DNA of 64,000 nt from Bog-473 sp963807775 (GTDB lineage Bacteria > Actinomycetota > Acidimicrobiia > Acidimicrobiales > RAAP-2): positions 186,001-250,000 of the forward strand of contig CAWECY010000010.1 in NCBI GenBank assembly GCA_963807775.1, given 5' to 3'. The position numbers and the translations under genes were made by a program. The notes beneath the pieces were generated by a model that saw only the letters and a program-made list of their open reading frames with translations, was not told where the DNA came from and did no database searches. Below are positions 43,429 through 51,910 of this stretch, in pieces (position 1 is the first letter of the stretch; the number at the start of each line of letters is the position of its first letter).

Positions 43429-44486
43429 CCCTTCCGGTCCGTCCCCCCGTCTCGCCCATGCTGGCCAAGCTGACCCGTGAGCTGCCCCGTGAAACGGGCC
43501 TCTATTACGAGCCCAAGTGGGACGGGTTCCGCTGCATCGTCTTCCGCGACGGCGACGACGTCGAGCTCGGCAGCCGGAACGAGAAACCGCTCACCCGCTA
43601 CTTCCCCGAGCTCGTCGACGCCCTCCGCCGCGAACTCCCCGACCGCATCGTCCTCGACGGCGAAGTGGTCATTGCCGGTCCCCACGGCCTCGACTTCGAC
43701 GCGCTGTCCCAGCGCATCCACCCGGCCGCCAAGCGCGTCAATCAACTGGCCGAGACCACCCCGTCCTCGTTCGTCGCCTTCGACCTCCTGGCCCACGACG
43801 ACACCTCGTACATGGAGTCGCCCTACGCCGACCGGCGCCGCAGTCTGGAGAAGCTGCTGCGCAGGGTCCGGCCCCCCGTCCACCTCACGCCCGTCACCCA
43901 GGACCCGGACGTGGCGGCGGACTGGTTCGCCCGCTTCGAGGGCGCCGGCCTCGATGGCGTCGTCGCCAAACCCTCAGACCTCCACTACCTCCCGGACAAG
44001 CGCGTCATGCTCAAGGTCAAGCACCAGCGCACGGCCGACTGCGTCGTAGCCGGCTTCCGCACCCACAGGGACGGCGCCGGCGTGGGCTCGCTCCTGCTCG
44101 GCCTCTTCGACGGTGGCGGCACCCTGCACCACGTCGGCGTGGCGTCGGGCTTCAGCGTGGCCCGCCGCCGTGAGCTCGTCGACGAGCTCGAGCCCTACCG
44201 CGCCGGCGCCCTCGACGGCCATCCCTGGGCGGGGTGGGCCGAGGCCCAGGCCTCCGGCCGCGCCCCCGGCGGCATGAACCGCTGGAACGCCGGCAAGGAC
44301 ATGACCTGGGAGCCGCTCCGCGCCGAAGCCGTCTGCGAGGTCTCCTACGACCACCTCCAGGAGAGCCGCTTCCGCCACGCCACCTCCTTCGTGCGCTGGC
44401 GCCCCGACCGCACACCCGCCTCGTGCACCTACGCGCAGCTCGATACCCCGGTCCCCATGGAGCTCAGCGACGTATTCGGCACCTAG
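43425..44486 (+). CDS. ATP-dependent DNA ligase (LigC/LigD ligase type)
   Basis: 353 residues. The adenylated Lys31 lies in motif I (YEPKWDGFRC); motif III/IIIa (LDGEVVIAG; SFVAFDLLAHDD), IV (GLDGVVAKP) and V (VMLKVKHQRTADCVVAGF) follow, then an OB-fold domain. The size fits stand-alone LigC. Co-translated with the PHP protein and downstream of the LigD-type polymerase, it completes a split end-joining operon. Confidence 0.93.
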   Translation: MTLPVRPPVSPMLAKLTRELPRETGLYYEPKWDGFRCIVFRDGDDVELGSRNEKPLTRYFPELVDALRRELPDRIVLDGEVVIAGPHGLDFDALSQRIHPAAKRVNQLAETTPSSFVAFDLLAHDDTSYMESPYADRRRSLEKLLRRVRPPVHLTPVTQDPDVAADWFARFEGAGLDGVVAKPSDLHYLPDKRVMLKVKHQRTADCVVAGFRTHRDGAGVGSLLLGLFDGGGTLHHVGVASGFSVARRRELVDELEPYRAGALDGHPWAGWAEAQASGRAPGGMNRWNAGKDMTWEPLRAEAVCEVSYDHLQESRFRHATSFVRWRPDRTPASCTYAQLDTPVPMELSDVFGT

Positions 44487-44537
44487 CCAAAAAAATCCGC
44501 ACAACCGCCCCCGCCCCCGACGACCGTTCACCCCACC

Positions 44538-45761
44538 ATGGGGCCCACCAACACCGCCGCCGCCACCACCGCCGGGCTCACCTTCGACGTGCCGACGCTC
44601 GGGCTCTCAGAAGTGGCCGCCATGTCCAATGACGAGCTCAAAGAGGTGCTCACCGAGTCGGCCACGGCCCAGGCCGCCCTGGCGGGCCTCATCGCGCTGG
44701 CCCTGGCCGAGCTGGCGCGGCGCCAGGGCTTCCGCGACGACGGCGCCACCTCGGTCGAGGCCTGGATGGTGGAGCGCACCGGGGTGGGCCCCTCCAGCGC
44801 CCGCACCTTGGCCCGGGTCGGCGAGGACCTCTTCGACCTGCCGCACCTGAGCGGGGCGCTGTGCAGCGGGGCCCTGCCCTTGGACAAGGTGCGCACCGTG
44901 GCCGGGGTGGCCACCCCCGAGACCGACGCCGCCTGGGCCGCCGCCGCGGCCGAGCACTCGGTGCGTGACCTGGCCGAACTGGTGCGCACGCAGCGTCCCC
45001 CCACCCGAGAGGACTCAGACAAGGAGCACGAGACCCGCTCGGTGCGCTTCAACGAGGCGACGCGCACCATGACGGCGGGGCTGCCCGCCGAGTCCTTCGC
45101 CGAGGTGCGGGCGTGCCTCGAGGCCCGGGCCAAGGCCATCCCCTCCGACGGCGAGACGCCGTGGGACCAGCGCCTGGCCGACGCCTTGGTGTCCTTGGTG
45201 CGCTCAGGCGGTGACGCCCAGGCTGGCCCGTCGCGCTCGCCCTACATCGTGGTCGCCCACGCCCCCCTCGACACCGTGCTCGGCGACGCGGAGCGCTGCG
45301 GCGAGCTCGAACGGGGCGGGCTGATCAGCGCGGATGTGGTGCGGCGCCTGGCCTGTGAGGCCCGGGTCATCGTGGCCCTCGACGACGACGCCGGCCACAC
45401 CGTCTACGAGGGGCACCAGAGCCGAGACGCCACGCCCACCCAGCGCCGTGAGCTGATGCGCCGAGACCGCCACTGTCGCTTCCCGGGCTGTCGCCATGTG
45501 CTCTTCACCGTGGCGCACCACGTGCGCTTTTGGAGCCCACCTGAGCGCGGCCCGACCGACATGGACAATTTGGCCCTGATGTGCAGATACCACCACGACC
45601 TGATCCACAGCTCCACGGTGGGCTGGCGCGTCCGCGGGGACCCCAACGTCGAGCTCACCTTCACCAGCCCGAGCGGGCGGGTCACGACCTCGCGCCCCTC
45701 ACCGCTGTGGACCAGGGTGACGGCGCCCCGGAAGGGGACGGGGACCGGGACTACGGACTGA
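44538..45761 (+). CDS. DUF222/13E12-family HNH endonuclease-like protein
   Basis: 407 residues. The long N-terminal DUF222 helical domain is followed by an HNH module: CRFPGC, then TVAHHVRFWSPPERGPTDMD and NLALMCRYHHDLIH, with the Cys pair and His triad present. This family is highly multiplied in actinobacterial genomes (13E12 repeats of mycobacteria) and may be mobile, but no flanking repeats are seen. Its 3' end overlaps the convergent aldolase gene by 11 bp. Confidence 0.9.
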   Translation: MGPTNTAAATTAGLTFDVPTLGLSEVAAMSNDELKEVLTESATAQAALAGLIALALAELARRQGFRDDGATSVEAWMVERTGVGPSSARTLARVGEDLFDLPHLSGALCSGALPLDKVRTVAGVATPETDAAWAAAAAEHSVRDLAELVRTQRPPTREDSDKEHETRSVRFNEATRTMTAGLPAESFAEVRACLEARAKAIPSDGETPWDQRLADALVSLVRSGGDAQAGPSRSPYIVVAHAPLDTVLGDAERCGELERGGLISADVVRRLACEARVIVALDDDAGHTVYEGHQSRDATPTQRRELMRRDRHCRFPGCRHVLFTVAHHVRFWSPPERGPTDMDNLALMCRYHHDLIHSSTVGWRVRGDPNVELTFTSPSGRVTTSRPSPLWTRVTAPRKGTGTGTTD

Positions 45762-46485
45762 GCAGTGCGGGATCAGCCGCCAACTCGGCTCGTACGGCTG
45801 CTTCCCAGAATCCGATGAAGCCCTCGCCGTCGTTCCGTGCCACGGCGTCGATGAACGTCTGCGGGACGCGGGACGCTCCCGTGCCACCCGCGACGCGGGC
45901 GTACCAGGCGTGCTGGCAACGCTGTTCGAGCGCGACCGCACGCTGGTGCACCGCCCGGGCCGAACCTCCGACGATGAACACGCCGTGTCCGGCGAGGAGC
46001 GCCATGGCGGCGTCACCCATCGCCGCAACCGCCCGGCGGGCGCTATTGGGGTCGTTCACCGGCCCCTCGTACTCGTCAACCAGCGTGAGCGTGCCGCCTC
46101 CGAGAGCCGAGCTCTGATCGAGGATGGGCGGCACCTCCGCCAGGTCGGCCCACACCGTGCCGTAAAGCGGATGGTTGTGCACGGCCCATCCGACGTCGGC
46201 CCGCGCCTTGTGCAGTTCGAGGTGGAGGGGGATGCCGAGCGGGACGGGCCAGTCCCCCTCGAGGACGCGCCCGTCGAGGTCGATGCGCAGCACCTGCGAT
46301 GGCCGCAGCTCCGCCCAGGTGAGCAGCCACGGGTTGCACAGCAGCGTGCCGTCGCCGAGGTTGACCGTGATGTGCCCGGCCAGATGGTCGTTGTAACCCT
46401 CCCGCCACAGAGCGCGGGCGAGCACGACCAGCTCCTCACGCTGCGTCAGGTCGGGGATCAGCTTGTCGGCGGTCGGCGTGAACAC
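45751..46485 (-). CDS. Class II aldolase/adducin-family protein
   Basis: 244 residues from GTG with a GAGAGGAGG Shine-Dalgarno. The fold pattern is that of fuculose-phosphate aldolases: LARALWREGYNDHLAGHITV, LRIDLDGRVLEGDWPV, a metal-binding HNHPLYG, and a later MALLAGHGVFIVGG with the third His. Members cleave or epimerise phosphosugars or decarboxylate related acids. It follows the amidohydrolase gene by 20 bp on the same strand, so they probably act in one catabolic path. Confidence 0.9.
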   Translation of the reverse strand: MFTPTADKLIPDLTQREELVVLARALWREGYNDHLAGHITVNLGDGTLLCNPWLLTWAELRPSQVLRIDLDGRVLEGDWPVPLGIPLHLELHKARADVGWAVHNHPLYGTVWADLAEVPPILDQSSALGGGTLTLVDEYEGPVNDPNSARRAVAAMGDAAMALLAGHGVFIVGGSARAVHQRAVALEQRCQHAWYARVAGGTGASRVPQTFIDAVARNDGEGFIGFWEAAVRAELAADPALLSP

Positions 46486-46505
46486 AGTCGCCTCCTCTCG
46501 GCGCG

Positions 46506-47700
46506 TCAGCGCGGCAGGATCTGGTCGGGTAGCGGATGGCGGTAGAGAGCGGCGGCGTTCAGGCAGCACATGGCGCGCAGCTCGTCGTCGGGGATATGGC
46601 CCCAGTAGCGCTCGATGACCGCCTGGGTGTCGGGCCAGGTGCTGTCGCCGTGCGGGTAGTCGACCTCGACCATGATGTGGTCGACCCCAATCGCGTGTCG
46701 GGTGTCGATGGTGGAGGGGTCGTCGATGGTGCAGAACCAGAAGTTGCGCTTCAGCACGTCGGCCGGGCGGACTTCCCAACCCCGGCCGTAGCCGGAGCGG
46801 TCGACGATGTTCTCGAGGCGGTCGACCAGCATGGCCACCCACCCGATGCCCCCCTCGCTCATGGCGATCTTGAGCGTCGGGAGGCGCAGGGCGTAGCCCG
46901 ACCACAGCCACTCTGCGCAGGCGGTGAGCGACAGCTGCCCGAAGAGCGTGGCCCCGAGATGCAGGGTGTCGATGCCGGCGCCCGGCGGGGCGGGGGTGAG
47001 CCCCGAGCTGCCGACGTGGAGCGAAACGACCGTGTCCGTCTCGACCACGGCCTCCATGATGGGGTCCCAGTGAGCCCGGTCCCACAGCGAGGGCAGCCCG
47101 ATCTCGTGGGGCCGCTCGGGGAAGGTGACCGACGTGAAGCCACGGTCCGCGTTGCGGCGGATCTCCGCCACCGCAAGGGCGGGGTCGGCCAGATACGTGA
47201 TGCCGAGCGGCACGATGCGCTCGGGGTGGCGCGAGTACCACTCCTCGAAGAGCCAGTCGTTCCAGGCCCGCACGCAGGCCAGGCCGAGCTCACGGTCCTT
47301 GGCGTCGAAGAAGACACGGCCGCAGAAACCGGTGATCATGGACGGGAAGTTCACCGAGGCCCAGACCCCGTTGATGTCCATATCGTGCACACGGGCTTCG
47401 ACGTCGTAACAGCCCGGCCGCATTTGGTCGAACCGGAACGGCTCCAGGCTGTAGGTCTCGGGTCGCCTGCCTGCCACTGCGTTCATTCCAACCTGGGTGT
47501 AGCGCTCGCCCTCGAACTCCCACACCTCGTGCCCCTCGTCCGTCTCGACAATCCGAGGTGCCCGATCGGCCAGCGCCGCCGGAACACGGTCCTTGAACAT
47601 GTGCGGTGGCTCGACCACGTGGTCGTCGACCGAGATCACGGTGTACCGGATGCTCGCGGGCCTCGGGCTCGGGCAGGAAGAGGTCGGTGCTGAGCGCCAT
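46506..47700 (-). CDS. Amidohydrolase (ACMSD-like), probable frameshift at 5' end
   Basis: A metal-dependent hydrolase of the amidohydrolase_2 group: VISVDDHVVEPPHMF, then GVWASVNFPSMITGFCGR, VVSLHVGSSGL, LKIAMSEGGIGWVAMLVDR, and HIMVEVDYPHGDSTWPDTQ. The natural start ATG at 47700 (MALSTDLFLPEPEAR) is in a different frame and runs into the domain start near 47655 with a one-base offset. The in-frame alternative is a GTG at 47639, inside the first metal motif region. The family includes decarboxylases and hydrolases of cyclic and aromatic compounds. Adjacent to an aldolase-type gene. Confidence 0.82.
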
Positions 47701-47759
47701 GCTTCTACTCTGCCCCACCTGGCGGCCCGACGCGCTGCCACGCACGGAGGCCCACCCGG

Positions 47760-48608
47760 ATGGATACTGGGGCCTCCAAGGCAAAGGAGGCGGCGGTGCT
47801 CGCTCTGGTCGTTGTCACGACGTTTCTCGTCCTGTTGCTCGGCCTGCTGGTCGCCGGGCTGCTACGCAGCCACGCCGACATCCTCCGGTCGCTGCACGAG
47901 CTCGGGGTGGGCGTGGGAGACCCCGCGTCGGGGTCACGCAACCCTGAGGGGGGAGCCGGGACAGGTCCGGTGCCGATCGACCTGGCGCCGTCGGGCGCTC
48001 CCGCCCTGGGCCCGGCACCTGCCGTGGCGGGGCTGACGCCAGACGGCAACGCCGCGGCGTTCGCCCCCGATAACAGCGACCGGCTCACCCTGCTCGGTTT
48101 CCTCTCGTCGGGCTGCACGTCGTGTGCCGGGTTCTGGCGGGCGTTCGGCCAACCCGAGCAGCTCCGCCTGCCGGACGGCACCCGGGTGGTCATCGTGACC
48201 AAGGGTCCCGAGCTCGAGATCACGGCCCAGGTGCAAGCGATGGCCACGGGCAACGTCCCCGTCATCATGTCGACCGAGGCCTGGCACGACTACCAGGTGC
48301 CCGGCTCGCCGTTCTTCGTGCTCGTGGACGGAGCCAGCGGACGCAAGGTGGGGCAGGGCGTCGCCAACCACGTGAGCCAACTGGTCGAGCTGGTGCGCCG
48401 CGCCGAGATCGACGGCGCCAGCGGCGCACACAGATCGCGCCGCGCCGCGCCCACGACCGGGTTGGTCGGGGTGGACGGGCCGGGACGGGAGGCGGCGGCC
48501 GACGAGGTGTTGCAGGCGGCAGGCATCCTTCCCGGTGACCCGAGCCTGTATCCGCAGAGCCTCGACGACGTCTTCCCCCTCGCACCCACGGACCGGCGCG
48601 CCGGCTAG
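47760..48608 (+). CDS. MauD-like thioredoxin-fold membrane protein
   Basis: 282 residues. One N-terminal membrane helix (LALVVVTTFLVLLLGLLVAGL) holds a periplasmic thioredoxin-like domain with a CxxC (SSGCTSCAGFW) and the cis-Pro region (YQVPGSPFFVLVDG). In methylamine-utilisation clusters, MauD with MauE makes the disulfides of the dehydrogenase light chain. The MauE-like gene, a Cys-rich Tat protein and a CcdA-like gene follow on the same strand, which supports this role. It starts a probable operon to 51.9 kb. Confidence 0.82.
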   Translation: MDTGASKAKEAAVLALVVVTTFLVLLLGLLVAGLLRSHADILRSLHELGVGVGDPASGSRNPEGGAGTGPVPIDLAPSGAPALGPAPAVAGLTPDGNAAAFAPDNSDRLTLLGFLSSGCTSCAGFWRAFGQPEQLRLPDGTRVVIVTKGPELEITAQVQAMATGNVPVIMSTEAWHDYQVPGSPFFVLVDGASGRKVGQGVANHVSQLVELVRRAEIDGASGAHRSRRAAPTTGLVGVDGPGREAAADEVLQAAGILPGDPSLYPQSLDDVFPLAPTDRRAG

Positions 48609-49096
48609 TGGCCACCATCCGCGCTCACGGCATCGCCTCCCAGTTGCCCAACGGCTTCGAGGGGAAGATCTTCGTGCGCGCCGTGTCGGTCGGAACGGCC
48701 TACACGGTGGCGCAGTTCGCCACCTTCCCGCTGCCCGACAACGTCGGGGACTTCGGCAGTGGCGCGGTGAACCTGATGGGACCGAACGACGTCTACGTGA
48801 CGCTGTTCGAGTACGGGCCGGAGAGCCTGGGCACCGCGTTGTTCGCACAGCAGGGGCGGCCGCCGGCACTGTCGCCGGGTGACTTCTCGCCCACCGTCCT
48901 GCGCCGGGGCATCCCCGGCCAGTCCGGAACGCAATGGTTCTTCACCGAGGTCGGCCGGCCGTTCTCGTTCTACGCAGTGCTGGGGAGCCACTTGCAGAGT
49001 CGTGCGTTGGTGCCCCGGGTCAACGCGCTGCTGGCGTCGCTCGCCGTGAGCCCCAGCGCACCTCAGGTCCCCCTGAAGAAGCCGGCATGGAACTGA
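48608..49096 (+). CDS. Hypothetical protein of the mau-like operon
   Basis: 162 residues from a GTG that overlaps the upstream stop by one base. There is no signal peptide or membrane helix. The pattern is mixed alpha/beta (FVRAVSVGTAYTVAQFATF; WFFTEVGRPFSFYAVLG). I do not recognise it. Overlaps on both sides show it is translated with the MauD-like and MauE-like genes. Confidence 0.7.
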   Translation: MATIRAHGIASQLPNGFEGKIFVRAVSVGTAYTVAQFATFPLPDNVGDFGSGAVNLMGPNDVYVTLFEYGPESLGTALFAQQGRPPALSPGDFSPTVLRRGIPGQSGTQWFFTEVGRPFSFYAVLGSHLQSRALVPRVNALLASLAVSPSAPQVPLKKPAWN

Positions 49097-49674
49097 TCGG
49101 CCTCTACCTGATCGCAGCCGGACTGCTCGTCGTGGCCGGAGTCGCCAAGGCAGTCCATCCCGACGACACGGCGCGGGCGGTGACCGCAATGCTCCCCGTG
49201 CGGATGCGGTCGGTGCCGGTGCGGACGTTTCGGTGGGCGGTTCGGACGTTGGCGATGATCGAAGTCGTCGTGGGACTCTCGGCGCTGGCCCGGCCCGGGG
49301 AACTGACCGCCACCCTCGTGGCCCTGTCCTACGCGCTCTTTGCCGGAGTGGTGGCCTACGCCAGGCTGCGGGGCGGTCCGTTGGCCACGTGCGGCTGCTT
49401 CGGCCGCCCCGATACCCCGGCCACCTGGTTGCACGTCGCCCTCAACCTCGTGCTGGTCGTGGCGGCCCTCGGCGTCGCCCTGGCGAGAGCGGGGGCAGAC
49501 GGCCACTCCGTCGCGAGCGTCCTGGCGCGCCAGCCGTGGTCCGGCGTCCCGCTGCTCTTCGCCAGCGCCGTGGGCCTGTGGCTGACCGTGTTGGCGCTCT
49601 CCACGTTGCCGGTGCTGGAGGGTGCACGCCGCCGGGTGCAGCCGGCCCGGGCCGGGGCGGTGGGCCGCCCATGA
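49087..49674 (+). CDS. MauE-like membrane protein
   Basis: 195 residues with about four membrane helices (LIGLYLIAAGLLVVAGVAKA; TFRWAVRTLAMIEVVVGLSA; TLVALSYALFAGVVAYARL; WLHVALNLVLVVAALGVAL) and a conserved Cys motif in LATCGCFGRPD, the pattern of MauE/DoxX-like proteins that support periplasmic disulfide formation with MauD. ATG overlaps the previous stop, and the end overlaps the next start (ATGA). Confidence 0.85.
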   Translation: MELIGLYLIAAGLLVVAGVAKAVHPDDTARAVTAMLPVRMRSVPVRTFRWAVRTLAMIEVVVGLSALARPGELTATLVALSYALFAGVVAYARLRGGPLATCGCFGRPDTPATWLHVALNLVLVVAALGVALARAGADGHSVASVLARQPWSGVPLLFASAVGLWLTVLALSTLPVLEGARRRVQPARAGAVGRP

Positions 49675-51073
49675 GCTTTTCGACGACGCTGGTCGAGCGC
49701 TCGGCTGCGTTCTTGGATCGGCGGCTGTCCCGGCGCAGCGTGATCAACCGCTCCGCCTTCGTCGGGAGCGCGGTGGCCCTCGGCGCCGGGCTGGACCTGG
49801 CGCTCCGGCCGGGGACGGCGTACGGGCAGATCTGCGAGTGCGGCAATGCCGGATGTGGGTGTGGCAGCACGTGCTGCTCGGGGTTCAGCGAGTTCTGTTG
49901 CGAGGTGAGTGGGTACAACTACTGCCCCGCCGACACCGTCATGGGTGGCTGGTGGATGGCCGACAACTCGAGCTACTGCGGCGGGCCGCGGTACTACATG
50001 GACTGCAACGCATCGTGCGCGTGCGCCGACGGCTGCGGCGGGGGCTACCCGTTCTGCGGGAGCGACTGCGACGGCGTGGACTGCGGCTGCGGGCCCAACG
50101 GCTGCGACTCCTACCTGACGGGATGCCTGCAGTTCCGCTACGGGCAGTGCAACCAGAACGTGGCCTGCGTCGGGGCCATCGTGTGCCGCGTCGTCGCCTG
50201 CGTCCCGCCCTGGACGATCGACCCCACGTGCACGACCGCCGTCGCCGTCGACGACTCGACGGCCGAGCAGAACGAGCCGTGCTGGACGCCGGCGCCGCCG
50301 ACGCCGCCGTGCGCCTCGCCGGCGACCAAGTGCGAGGTGGTCGGGCTGGCGCCGAGCACGGACGGGGAGGGCTATGCCGTCTTGACGTCGTTCGGCCAGC
50401 TGTTCCCGTACGGCGACTACCCGTCGAACGGTGACGCGTCGGCGCTCACGCTGGACGCGCCCATCGTCGGCGTGGCGACGTGTTCGGCGGGCGGCTACTG
50501 GCTGGCGGCGGCCGACGGGGGATCTTCGCCTACGGCGGTGCGCCCTTCGACGGCTCCATGGGTGGGACGCTCATTGGACAAGCCCGTCGTGGGGATCGTC
50601 GGCACGCCGTCGGGGCAGGGCTACTGGCATCGTGGCGTCGGACGGCGGCATCTTCAACTACGGCGACGCGCCGTTCCTCGGGTCGATGGGCGGGCAGCGG
50701 TTGAACGCGCCCGTGGTGGGAATGGCCACGACGCCGTCGGGCCAGGGCTACTGGCTGGTGGCACGCGGACGGGGGCATCTTCGCGTTCGGGGATGCGCCG
50801 TATCTCGGGTCGATGGGCGGGCAGTGGCTGAACGCCCCCGTGGTGGGCATGGCGGCCACGCCGAGCGGGCAGGGCTACTGGCTGGCGGCGGCCGACGGGG
50901 GGATTTTCGCGTTCGGGGACGCCGCGTTCGACGGCTCGACCGGCACCCTGCACCTCAACATGCCCGTGGTGGGCATGGCCGGCTTCGGGGACGACGCCGG
51001 GTACTGGCTGGTGGCCCGGGACGGGGGGATCTTCGCCTTCGGCGCCGCCCCGTTCCTCGGGTCGCCGGCGTGA
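49671..51073 (+). CDS. Tat-exported Cys-rich protein (MADH light-chain-like) with propeller-type repeats; frameshifted
   Basis: The N-terminus has a Tat-like signal (SRRSVINRSAFVGSAVALGA). Residues about 45-215 hold some 28 Cys and resemble methylamine dehydrogenase light chain (CCSGFSEFCCEVSGYNYC; GGWWMADNSSYCGGPRYY). Then come about six 40-45-residue repeats of the type PVVGMATTPSGQGYWLVA and DGGIFAFGDAPFLGS. These repeats are spread over three frames with at least four shifts at about 50520, 50570, 50630 and 50770; the first is a G5 where other units have G6. Read through, the protein would be about 465 residues. The second tryptophan that would form the TTQ cofactor seems to be absent (N-V-A-C in place of x-x-W-C). 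Confidence 0.75.
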
Positions 51074-51110
51074 CGGGGCCACGGCCACGGCCACGAAAGG
51101 AGACGCACCG

Positions 51111-51910
51111 ATGACCGACACCGACGCCCTCACCCTGGCCGCCGTCGTGGTGGCGGTGGCCGCCGCCGGCCGCTCGACCTGGTCGCCATGCGGTCTGTCC
51201 ATGCTGTCGACGATCACCCCGCTGGGCGAGCGGGCCCGGGGGCACCGGTGGGGGGCGACGGCCGCCTGGTTCGTCGCTGGGCGGGGTGGCCGGCGGGGTG
51301 ACGCTGGGCCTTGTCGCCGCGGGACTGGCCGCCGGGCTGGGCGCGCTCGGGCCGCCGTCGGACACGGTCGTGGCCGCCGTGGCCTGCGCCGCCGCTCTCG
51401 CCGCCGCCGCGTCTGACGCCGGCGTCGGGCGGGTTCCGCCTGCCCATCCACGGCCGCCAGGTCAACGAGCGCTGGCTGGACCGCTACCGGCCCTGGGTCT
51501 ACGGGACCGGGTTCGGCTGGCAGATCGGGACGGGGGTGGTCACCTACATAAGGACCTCGGCCGTGTACCTGCTGATCGTGCTGGGCGTGCTCACCGGGCG
51601 CCCGCTCGTGGCGCTGGGGGTGTGCGTGCTCTTCGGGCTGGTGCGGGGCCTGGCGGTCCTCCTCGGACGGGGCATCACCAGCCCGGAGGCCCTGGCCGCC
51701 TTCCACCGGCGCTTCATGCGCCTGGGGCCGGTGGCGCTCGCCGGCGTCGTCACCGTCGAGGCCGTGGTGGCGACGGTAACGGCGTGGACGCTGTCGCCGT
51801 GGCTCGCCCTGGCCCTGGCCCTGGCCACAGCCACAGCCTCCGCCACGCTCACCGTCGTCGTCGTCGTCGCTACACGTTCCGGTGGTTCTCGAAGCGCGCG
51901 TACTGCTTGA
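51111..51910 (+). CDS. Polytopic membrane protein, CcdA/MauF-like; two frameshifts
   Basis: Three frames join into one membrane protein of about 265 residues: TWSPCGLSMLSTITPLGERA at the start, then GGVAGGVTLGLVAAGLAAGL after a shift near 51280, then FRLPIHGRQVNERWLDRYRP and further helices (AVYLLIVLGVLTGRPLVALG) after a shift near 51420. The S-P-C-G motif in the first helix recalls CcdA/MauF-type thiol transporters. Position right after the Cys-rich gene supports a role in electron supply or folding. Its end overlaps the convergent dnaB by about 40 bp. Confidence 0.6.

Noticed and set aside
44538..45761. DUF222/HNH gene as an active mobile element or intron-encoded nuclease
   Set aside because: No terminal repeats, no interrupted host gene and no intron-like fold are visible; this family is a common stand-alone gene in actinobacteria.
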